In this document: positions 56,901 to 64,000 of the stretch, in pieces | How the letters are laid out: each line of letters starts with the position of its first letter | Position numbering within the stretch: position 1 is the stretch's first letter | Translations under genes and position numbers: made by a program | Notes under the pieces: generated by a model | What the model was told of the DNA's origin: nothing | The model's database searches: none | Seen by the model: the letters and a program-made list of their open reading frames with translations, nothing else | Source: CAVOGJ01 sp963700865 | GTDB lineage: Bacteria; Planctomycetota; Planctomycetia; Pirellulales; Pirellulaceae | Reading direction: 5' to 3' | NCBI GenBank assembly: GCA_963700865.1 | Contig: CAVOZC010000023.1 | Coordinates: 186,001-250,000 of the forward strand | Length of the DNA stretch: 64,000 nt

Positions 56901-59900
56901 AACAGGTCGAGATTGTCATTGACCAGAATCGTGCCGTCGATCGCATCCACATCCTGGTTGTAGGCGGAGGCCTGTGACAGGGAGCCGACACCCAGGCCAA
57001 GGGCCGCCGCGTTGGCTCGCGTCAGGAGCATCACGTCGTCGACCTCAAAGGGGACCTGGCTGTTCTGGGGGAACTGCACGTTGAGCTCGTTCGCCGTCGG
57101 TAGTTGACTGACGAGCGACTCGTGCGGGCCCGCGTCCGCAATCATCCTCGAGCGGACGGCCTCGTAGCTGAACGTGCCCGAAACCGGCGTCGTGACGAAT
57201 AGATTGAACGTGTTGAAGTTGTTGGCCGTGATACCCGACAGCACGCCTCCACCGGGGAAGTTGCCGGCGAGTCCGTCCTCACCCTGGTCAATCAGATCGA
57301 TGTCGAGCGAGATGAGGACGTCGTCCTGGAGATTCTCTTCCCAAATGTCGGCGGCCAGCCGCGCGGCATTCATGACGTCTGGAAACTGACGAATGGCCGG
57401 GCCAAAGTTCAGGTCGATGCGGAAGCTGCCTTCCTCGCCTGCGGACTCGCTTCTCACGGGGCGGCCACCGCCATCGGTGTCGACCTGCGTTTGACCTTCT
57501 TGATCCAGTCCGGCTCCGACCGTGTCATCAAAGTAGGACGTCATGATGACCGGATTGCCCGGCGTGCCCTGCACCTGCAGGCTACCACCAATGTGGTCTG
57601 GAATGCCGATCGCCGTGCCCGTCGTGACGAAGCCGGCCGTTTCGCCCAGTGCCTTGACGACCAGGCTTTGCGAAGGACTGCTCTTGAGCCTCAAGCCGCC
57701 AAACGTGTGCTGATTCGGGACATAGATCGCGTCACGGATGACATGCACGATGTCCGTGTCGTCCCAGACGCCTTCCGTGGACAGCGTGCCGCCGCGGACG
57801 AGCATGCCGTTCACCCCGTTCTTGTCGATCACGTTGTTGCGAACGAGTGGACCCTGGTTGTCCTGGTACAGCGGCGAGGCGTCTCGCGTGCCGGTCGCGC
57901 GACCGGTGTCGATGACCGACACATAATTCAGCGAGTTGACATCGATGTTGACCACCGCCGCCGCGTTGTTGCGAAACACGTTGCCGACGACGATCGGTTC
58001 GGCGCCGCGCACATAGACCGTGGCGGCTTGATTCTCTCCGCGACCAATACGCGTCGTGGTGATGGCCGCACCGGTGCCGGCGCCATTGAATTCCAAGGTG
58101 GAATTCGTCAGCCTTAGTCGGCCTTGGTGAGTTTCGAGGACATTAAAGCCGGCAAAGCCACCCTCGATGGGACCCGTACCACCGCCATAGGCCAGCAGGG
58201 TATGGTCCAGGCTGGCGATCGACGTGGCACGAGCCATGATGCCACCCCAGTCTTCGGGGTGGGCCACGTCCGCCATATTGTCATTATTCGAGTCGAATGT
58301 GCCGCCGGCTCCGTAGCGGTCGTCGAGCAGCGAGGTGAAGACGACCGAACGGGAAGCAGTCCCCTCGGCGATCAGCGAAGCGCCGATGCCCACCTCGATG
58401 CGACCGCCATCGAGTTTCACGACCACGCCCGGATCGACCCGCAGGCGACCGGCCTCTCGTCCCGTAATGCTCCCATCCAGCTCACGCACCGCGCCCCCCG
58501 GATTGCCCGCCACGACGAGCGTGTCCGCCACGACATGCACGATATCCGTGTCGTCCCAACGCCCGGAGATGGTCATGGTCAGGTTGGACGAGGAGAGTCC
58601 GCTGCGGTCGACCACGAACAGGCCGTTTGTCGTATTGTCGACCAGCCGATTGTTGTGAATGTCGGGGCCGACTCGGTCGTAATCAGGCGTGAAGGGGATC
58701 CCTTGGAAATCGGGCGAGCGGAAATTCGTTTCCAGGAACGAATTCGGCGTCGCCGAGATGGCGGCATCCGCATTGAAGTTGAGGAAATTGTGGTCAATCG
58801 TCGGTCGGGCATCGATCATGCTGATCGGATTCACGGCCTGCGAGACCGAGTCGAGCGACAGCACGCCGCCGCCGTAACGCATTTCGGCGTGGTTGATATA
58901 GTCGAGGAAAATGCCTTCATTTTCGTAATTGGTCAGCCCGGCCGCATTGTCGACATCGCGTCGAATGCGGATGCCGCCCCAGTCCCCACGACGGGGTGCC
59001 AGGGAGAGAGGATCGACGTCGACGCCGACCGTCTCGTCGTTGATCGACGTAAAGAGGACATGAGACACCGGCGTGCCGAGGATCTGGATCGAACCGCCAC
59101 TGCGATCCACGACCGACGAATCACTGCCGGCCAGAATCGCGCCTCGGCGCATCTTGAAGAGGGCCCCACCATCAATCATGACGACCACGTCTCGCTTGAT
59201 CTTCAGCGTGCCGTCGGCTGCTCCGTCCGGCAGCGGTTGGTCAAGGTTGTTGAAGCCTATTTGATAGGGGATATCGTTGGTCGGATCCGCGTCGGTCCGG
59301 TTGCCCAGCACGCGGACGATGTCGCCCGGCTGGGCCGAGTCCATGGCAAACTGCAGGTTCGAGTAGGGGGAAGCGAGCGTCCCATCCCCTTGGCCCACGG
59401 TGTCCTTGGCCACGTAGATCGTATTGCTCTCGTCCTGGGCTCGGAACCAGAAGTTGTAATTTCCCCCCTCGCGGCCATCGGCGTTGCCGTCCAGACGGCG
59501 GCCCGTCGTGTCGGCCAGGCTGTTAGCACTTGTGGAACGGAAGGTCATTCGCAAGTCATAATCACCTTGGGAAGTTCCCCCGGCGCCCGACTCATAGAAG
59601 GGAGAGTAGGCATCATTGCCGGTCGACGAAACGCCGATGTAGTACGTTCCCGGCGTCAGTTCGAACTGCAGGAACGAATCGTTGCCGTAATAGTCGTCGT
59701 TTTGCGAGACGTTGGTCAGTCCTTGGGGTCCGTCCTGGAAGAGTCGCAGGACCGTATCGAGTGAAGAACTGGTGCCTTCCAACCGCTGGGCGAATGTCTC
59801 GGCGGTCAAGGTGCCGTTTTCGGTGACCTCGAAACGATACAGGTCGACATCGTTCGAGTTCGAATGGTACAGATACTGGCCATGGACAATGTCGTTGGTG

Positions 59901-61414
59901 CCTGGGAACACGTCCTCCGGACCCGCGCCCAGCGTCAGCCGCGGGTCCCCGCCGAACATCGTGCCTTCGGGAAGGTCCAGCGTTTCGCCAAAGCCCAGCA
60001 CGTGGCCGATCTCTCGCATGGCCTGCCGGAACCAGGTCTCGCCGAAGCTGGTGTCCCATTGCTCGGCACTGTTCATTACGGCCACATCGATTGACGTGGG
60101 ATCTCCATCCACCAGAATGGTGGACTGACCCGCAGCCCCCAACGCACCGTCGCCGAAGCCAGCGCTGAAGCGGCCCAGCACGGGGCGCACGTCCCCGGTG
60201 GCGACCGTGAGGCCGGCATCCGTCGTTTCGACGAATTGCACGCCCAGGTAGCTGCTGTAGATCTCAAACACTTCCCGTGCTCGCTGTTTCTGGGCAGTGG
60301 TGATCTGGTTGATGACCGGATTGCCCAACGAATCGCGGCCGTAGACCGAACGGAAGTTGTATTCGATCGTCTCAATTGTGCCCGGATTCGGATCCTCAAA
60401 TTGGACATGCGTGTCAAATGGGGTGACCAGCCGGTGCCCCGGATCGTCCTCGGAACCGGGATACTCCAACGCAAAGCCGAGAGCCTGCGGGGTAATGCTG
60501 TCGGAGACAACCAGTGGTTGCGTCGTCAGCGTTCCGAGTTCCGTGAAGGCGTCGGACGTGGTCGCGCCGGGATCGGTCGGCACGGGAATCTGCTGGGGGG
60601 GCGGAGGTGCCGTGGCATTGTCGCCGATCCGCAGGCGATAGGTGCCGGCGCCGGGAGCCAGGTCCTCGATATCCGCCGCGAAAGTGAGGACCGCCTTATC
60701 GGTCGTGGGATCGTAGCTGACACTGGTCGGCAGGATCGCGTCGCCGTCGTCGGCAGACGTGACCGTATCATTGGTATAGATCAACTGGTAGAAGGCGGGG
60801 GTCTCCGCCAGCACCGGGTCGAGATTGTCGTCGTTGAAATAGACGTCTATTTGATTGCGGGCCGCCACGCGCGTACCACCCGATTCGCGAATCGGCTGGG
60901 GCACGACGGCGATCACCTGAGCGACCAGGTCCAGCTCGAAGGGCGTCGCAACGGACACGCCCTCGTTAAACTCGGTCCCGTCGGTCGTACTGAGCGTCCC
61001 GGCGACGGTCAACCGGTATTTGTCGTCGGGCAGGGCCTCGGCAAAACGCAGTACCACCTCGTTCGGTTCCTCGCCAAGTCCCACAAAGCCGGTCGTGACC
61101 GGGACATCGTTTCCATTGCCGAAGATCCCGTCGCCGCCGCTGCGAACGACCGAAATGCTTCCCAACGTGGCGGGATCGATGGTCTGCCCCTTGCTGAAAA
61201 CCAGCGTCAAATCGCCGGGCTCGACGGTTCGCACCGTGGTGGCGCTGATCAGCATGCCATCGCTGGCCTGAATGGCAGCCAATTGGAAATCGCCGGCCAG
61301 CAGTCGCCGCTCCTCGAGGTTCTCCAGCGTGAGCGTCGACGTGCGTTGGCGACGCCTGGCTCTCGCGGCCGCGAGCTTGGAAATCGATTTCTTCGTTTTG
61401 TGACGCTTAGCCAT
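53864..61414 (-). CDS. N-terminal piece of giant surface protein B: LEPR-XLL motif and two degenerate metalloprotease-like domains
   Basis: The product is about 2,490 coherent residues. The N-terminus is basic with LENLEERRLLAGDF (LEPR-XLL-like). A metzincin-shaped domain follows (VFEIYSSYLGVQFVETTDAG) whose zinc site reads REIGHVLGFGE near residue 465, lacking the first and third His. PPC and beta-helix repeats follow. Near residue 1,530 a second protease-like domain (FQTQMLAQIGEILGFQTS, LTPLDLFRFAPGEGG, DRLAFDSIGYDVVG) also lacks the histidines. More PPC-like and beta-helix modules lead to the join at 53955. The whole protein B (61414 to 51841) has about 3,190 residues. It is likely exported and surface-bound. 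Confidence 0.82.
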   Translation of the reverse strand: MAKRHKTKKSISKLAAARARRRQRTSTLTLENLEERRLLAGDFQLAAIQASDGMLISATTVRTVEPGDLTLVFSKGQTIDPATLGSISVVRSGGDGIFGNGNDVPVTTGFVGLGEEPNEVVLRFAEALPDDKYRLTVAGTLSTTDGTEFNEGVSVATPFELDLVAQVIAVVPQPIRESGGTRVAARNQIDVYFNDDNLDPVLAETPAFYQLIYTNDTVTSADDGDAILPTSVSYDPTTDKAVLTFAADIEDLAPGAGTYRLRIGDNATAPPPPQQIPVPTDPGATTSDAFTELGTLTTQPLVVSDSITPQALGFALEYPGSEDDPGHRLVTPFDTHVQFEDPNPGTIETIEYNFRSVYGRDSLGNPVINQITTAQKQRAREVFEIYSSYLGVQFVETTDAGLTVATGDVRPVLGRFSAGFGDGALGAAGQSTILVDGDPTSIDVAVMNSAEQWDTSFGETWFRQAMREIGHVLGFGETLDLPEGTMFGGDPRLTLGAGPEDVFPGTNDIVHGQYLYHSNSNDVDLYRFEVTENGTLTAETFAQRLEGTSSSLDTVLRLFQDGPQGLTNVSQNDDYYGNDSFLQFELTPGTYYIGVSSTGNDAYSPFYESGAGGTSQGDYDLRMTFRSTSANSLADTTGRRLDGNADGREGGNYNFWFRAQDESNTIYVAKDTVGQGDGTLASPYSNLQFAMDSAQPGDIVRVLGNRTDADPTNDIPYQIGFNNLDQPLPDGAADGTLKIKRDVVVMIDGGALFKMRRGAILAGSDSSVVDRSGGSIQILGTPVSHVLFTSINDETVGVDVDPLSLAPRRGDWGGIRIRRDVDNAAGLTNYENEGIFLDYINHAEMRYGGGVLSLDSVSQAVNPISMIDARPTIDHNFLNFNADAAISATPNSFLETNFRSPDFQGIPFTPDYDRVGPDIHNNRLVDNTTNGLFVVDRSGLSSSNLTMTISGRWDDTDIVHVVADTLVVAGNPGGAVRELDGSITGREAGRLRVDPGVVVKLDGGRIEVGIGASLIAEGTASRSVVFTSLLDDRYGAGGTFDSNNDNMADVAHPEDWGGIMARATSIASLDHTLLAYGGGTGPIEGGFAGFNVLETHQGRLRLTNSTLEFNGAGTGAAITTTRIGRGENQAATVYVRGAEPIVVGNVFRNNAAAVVNIDVNSLNYVSVIDTGRATGTRDASPLYQDNQGPLVRNNVIDKNGVNGMLVRGGTLSTEGVWDDTDIVHVIRDAIYVPNQHTFGGLRLKSSPSQSLVVKALGETAGFVTTGTAIGIPDHIGGSLQVQGTPGNPVIMTSYFDDTVGAGLDQEGQTQVDTDGGGRPVRSESAGEEGSFRIDLNFGPAIRQFPDVMNAARLAADIWEENLQDDVLISLDIDLIDQGEDGLAGNFPGGGVLSGITANNFNTFNLFVTTPVSGTFSYEAVRSRMIADAGPHESLVSQLPTANELNVQFPQNSQVPFEVDDVMLLTRANAAALGLGVGSLSQASAYNQDVDAIDGTILVNDNLDLFDFDRTDGLKNYREDFQTQMLAQIGEILGFQTSLETVIANLQNPPATGQTIDVALTPLDLFRFAPGEGGTDFAGSARLLDPQLGEQVFYAGGDLDYRGYPFEGIAIGDIPIGTGYDFGRQTDELNDIFANRWRDDQFFRDGELLHFDTIGVMDQASWLRDEIIQTNDSTVTTQGMVINISEADRLAFDSIGYDVVGGTPGDWAGIRIEELSYDGNVEYVTEGEEDLDINRLPASAQPLGTLAPDRNAGNEKLRLGFEIHGSLSNNTDADVYSFRAQAGTEVWLDIDQTSSTLDTVVELIASNGTVLAGSDNSVAETANPGLLVGAAGPLDAVDLFTVNDLDAGMKVTLPGPVGLESTYFVRVTSHNGASQGRYELQLRLRERDEVPGTAIQFSEIRYAETGVKISGPPSDSPLVGEQVEDESLNDYFTEYTVVSISDGEDLTTRYADFSKVAPGAALPFEMSAQELGNLSNTRQGAVSVSGRLSGGGFFGTADVDWYRFEINPTDRQSTRYNVVFDVDFADGIGGPDTVIAVYAETFASLQDPTLTPNNVRLFADIVPELIYYGEASSIADDLVLTVGSTNTLTGGSFGGEDPFIGPVTMTAGAYYVAVSSADVIPGLVATARQEGNDIFVDAVPGDSNRGLAIDATADVQQEVPPTHAFNPDAPFNAITEGEYQLEIRFAPTADADSSVSTDQNRERIQGQLLISNNAILNSRTFGISVTDARREQLNYGTDLAEVDFENPNSRFFDSARTQHGQFNVGEFTTTTGVPRALPGLNEERVLPGMTISNNVIAGGFDGGIRMQGNPNGIILDVYDLDLLFAADSTSSNDFEPDDLNRAQFTIWDYQGQRETFQFTLDGTTDPGFIPIRFDGDRMNDIPTLNNELYNYNANPPTTARNLRAEIVHALQLSNLDIKAYQTSRDQSFVSETFLTGESTTETLSYGRPELIFIEGTAHIGMPDIPAGAVIREAFFPPDADVPPITAHFAAAGRGPLCSHRQQHAGGSRRRQVWQWRG

Positions 61415-61584
61415 GGAATTCCTCGTGTCGAATCACCGGTTGTAACGCCGGGTAATGGCAGGCCGCGCAGCGACCGCTGACGGGTAACGTCCCAGCCATG
61501 GTCCCACGCAGTCTGTATGGATTCTGATTATGATCTGGTTGCGTTGCCCAAGCGAGCAAATTCAGTTGTCTCCAGAGGCCGATT
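61415..61584. other. Intergenic region upstream of giant protein B
   Basis: This 170-base gap lies between protein B and the next upstream giant gene, both on the minus strand. AGGAATTCC precedes the protein B ATG. Nothing else is evident. Confidence 0.35.
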
Positions 61585-64000
61585 TCAGCCAAAAATGAAA
61601 CCATAGCCGCCCGTATCCTGGCCATCTTCGTCGTCATCCATGTCGTCGTGTAGTTGCAAGAATGCCATGTCGGTGGTCGCGTAACGGATTTCGTTTCCCG
61701 CCTCGCCACTGCCGTCGTTCAACAGCGATTGACCGCCACCGGACGCGGCGCCCGCGCGAGCCAGCACGTTCTCCTGCGACATGCGGTCCAGTTCGTTGAT
61801 CACGAGGAGGGCATCCAGGGGCGAGGCCCAACCGTCGGCGTTCACGTCGATCTTCGGACTCGACATCGGTTCGCCGCCGGAGGATCCGCTTCCTCCGTCA
61901 CTCGATCCGCTGAGGGCCGCCTGCGGCACGCCGACCAACTGCCGCGACCCGTTCAAATTGAGGTCGTTGATCACCAGCAGCGCGTCGAGCGGCGTGATGC
62001 TCGTGTCGCCGTTGACATCGAGTGGATTGTTGGGATTCGTAAAGGCGGGTCCGCCCACCGAGTTGCCCACAATCATCACGCTGTCGGAAATGAAGGTCAT
62101 CTCGCCCGGTTTCACGCGGATGCTGGAACCATAGAGGATCGTGTCATTGGGCGGGACGATGTCGGCCGGATCGCCATCGAAAATGGCGTCCCCCGCGTTG
62201 TTGGCCTGGAAGGTCAGCGTTGCCAGCAGCACCGGGTCGCCGGTGTTCAGGAAGGAGATGCCGTCCACGGCTCCCAGTTCATCTACCAGGCCCGGAACAG
62301 AGGTGTCCCCCTTCTGGGCCGACGCATAGACCGAGTCATTGAAATCGATGGCACCCACCAGGGTGACCAGCGAGGCGTCGTAGGTCGCGTCCAGGTAAGC
62401 CGAGAACACGCCGCGAGCCGCATCCGTCAAATCCTGGACGAGGACCTCAACCTGGAACATTTCGCCCGCGTTGATCGAACCGACCGGATTTCCATCCATA
62501 TTGATGACGCGGAAAATAAAGGCGGCCATCGGCACCAGCGGGGCTTCGGCCACGGTGACGGTGACGACCGCGGTACTCGTGCCGCCGTTGCCATCAGAAA
62601 TCGTGTAGGAAAACTGGGTCTGACCCAGGAAGCCGGGGGTCGGCGTATACAGCAGCGATTTGCCGTCCGCCGCGATTTCGACCGCGCCGTTGGCGCCGGA
62701 CCAACCGCCGTGATCGTCAGGTTCTCAGGGGGATCTGGTAGGAAGGTGTCATTCTTCAGCACGTCCAGGACGTTGGACATGCTGTCTTGCACCACTTCGA
62801 ACTCATCGGGATTTGCCGTTGGGTCGTCGTTCACATTGTTCACGGTGACCGTGACCGTGCCGGTATAGGTCTGGCCGTTCGCATCCCGTGCCGTGTAATC
62901 GAACGTCTCGGTGCCGAAGAAGTTGGGGGCAGGTGCGTAAACGATCATGCCGTCCTCGATGGTGGCTGTACCGCCGGCCGAAGTCGCGCCGACGGCAGCC
63001 AGCTCCAATGGGGCCGGCGTTCGGAGGCGCGATGTCGTTGGCCAGGACGTCGATGAAGTTGTTCACCGTGTCCTCCTGCACCGTGGCCATGTCGTTGAAG
63101 GCTCCGACATTGATGATCGTCACCATGTCCGAGCCGTACGATACCAGTGTTGTGGGCACGTTTTCGTCGACACCGAACAGGGTCACCGCATGGAGCGGCA
63201 AGATGTCGGCCGGTTCACCAATAAAGGTGACCTCGCCCGGGGCCAACGGCATCACGTCGACTGAAAACAGCAGTCGTTCACTGCCGCCCAGCGGCGTCTG
63301 GCCATCGGTGGCGCCTGCCTCGTTGATCAGTCCTCCCTGCAGCTCGCCGTCGCGGGCGTTGGCGTAGTCGCTGCCAAAGGTCAGGTTCGACAACTCGATG
63401 AGTTCGAAGTTTTCCACCAGCACATCAAGATAGGCGCTAAAGACACCGAGCGGATCTTCCCGCAGGTCTTGCGCAAAGACACGCAGCTGGAAGGGACGAC
63501 CAATCGTCACTTCGTCGATATCGTTACCGGCGGAATCGGTCACCGCCAGCCTCAAGCGGGCCACCGGATCGATGTTTTCCACCAGAATCGTGACCGTCGC
63601 TTCCGACGTCTCGCCGTCGGCGTCCGTGATCGTGTACATCAGCGTATCCGTGCCGGTGAAGCCAACGGCCGGAGTGTAGAGTAGGAATCGACCGTCGCCG
63701 GAAATCGACGCCGAACCACCTTCAGAGGTCGACGTCGTCACGGCCGTAATCGTCAGGTCGGGCGATCCGCCGTCGGCCGAGGCCAGATCGTTCTCCAACA
63801 CATCCAAGGCGTTGGCGGTGGAATTTGCCAACACCATGAACGAATCATCAAGGGCGATCGGGAAAGTCCGGACTGACCGTCACGACCGCAGTCGCCGTGC
63901 CGCCGAACGAGTCGCCGACAACATACGTAAACGTGTCGTTCGCCCGGAATGGAGTCGGCGGCGTGTACGTGACGGTGCCATCACTGTTGGCGACGACGAT
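61585..64000 (-). CDS. Partial giant surface protein C with cohesin-like repeats, Ig/cadherin-like modules and dockerin; runs off the right edge
   Basis: Only the C-terminal ~800 residues are inside the window, in frames that break near 63858, 63010-63013 (G run) and 62696-62700. Ig/cadherin-like modules are visible (DVLKNDTFLPDPPENLTITA; LLYTPAVGFTGTDTLMYTI; NFFGTETFDYTARDANGQTY). Two repeats share GVFSAYLD, LV/LLFS beta pattern and PADI near their ends (about 63560-63130 and 62520-62060). Their length and strand pattern resemble cohesin domains. Two dockerin motifs follow (DVNGDTSITPLDALLVINDL, DVNADGWASPLDALLVINEL), with an acidic tail ending GGYGFIFG. The N-terminus is outside the window. 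Confidence 0.72.

Noticed and set aside
3316..63860. Programmed ribosomal frameshifting as a general mechanism
   Set aside because: The breaks differ in direction and size, lack a common slippery site with downstream structure, and hit rpsT and manA, which are not known to be frameshifted.
1..64000. tRNA, rRNA, riboswitch or transposase genes
   Set aside because: No cloverleaf-like intergenic segment, conserved RNA core or transposase/integrase motif was recognised by eye. A tRNAscan-SE and Infernal run would be decisive.

Overview
The window reads as chromosomal DNA of a planctomycete, probably Pirellulales-like. This rests on gene content. There are very large secreted proteins with an N-terminal LEPR-XLL-type motif, GEVED modules and dockerin repeats. 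There are PEP-CTERM tails, a DUF1559 pseudopilin-like protein, HExxHxxGxxH matrixins, and two ECF sigma factor/Ser-Thr kinase pairs. No plasmid, phage or IS genes were seen, and I found no tRNA or rRNA.

Layout. 1-9.7 kb is metabolic: a PII protein, an amino-acid permease with universal-stress domains, a fused malate synthase-isocitrate lyase, a small secreted protein, a membrane protein and a methyltransferase. 10-17 kb holds two PEP-CTERM dockerin proteins, an NhaC antiporter and a beta-helix surface protein. 17-25.6 kb holds two sigma/kinase modules facing each other across a pseudopilin-like protein, a matrixin and a TPR protein. 25.8-35 kb is housekeeping: TatC, mannose-6-phosphate isomerase, RluB, PyrK, ribosomal protein S20 and a CobA-HemD fusion. 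A 31-bp palindromic tandem array lies at 30.1-30.4 kb. 35.1-38.1 kb is a translationally coupled methyltransferase / FAD oxidoreductase / type III polyketide synthase cassette, followed by a Tat-exported cyclase-repeat protein and a second matrixin. 40.9-64 kb is filled by three giant minus-strand surface proteins, the last running off the right edge.

A dominant feature is that many conserved genes are split by single-base, or occasionally two-base, frame changes. At least 21 sites were found, even in rpsT. Most lie in G/C runs or CG repeats, and the protein continues in another frame at the expected residue. I treat these as probable assembly indels and annotate such genes as one locus or as adjoining fragments.

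Functional links are mostly inferential. The giant proteins carry dockerins, and the right-edge protein carries cohesin-like repeats, so a cell-surface scaffold is possible. Each kinase carries an anti-sigma-type zinc motif and sits next to its ECF factor. TatC and a Tat-signal protein are both present.
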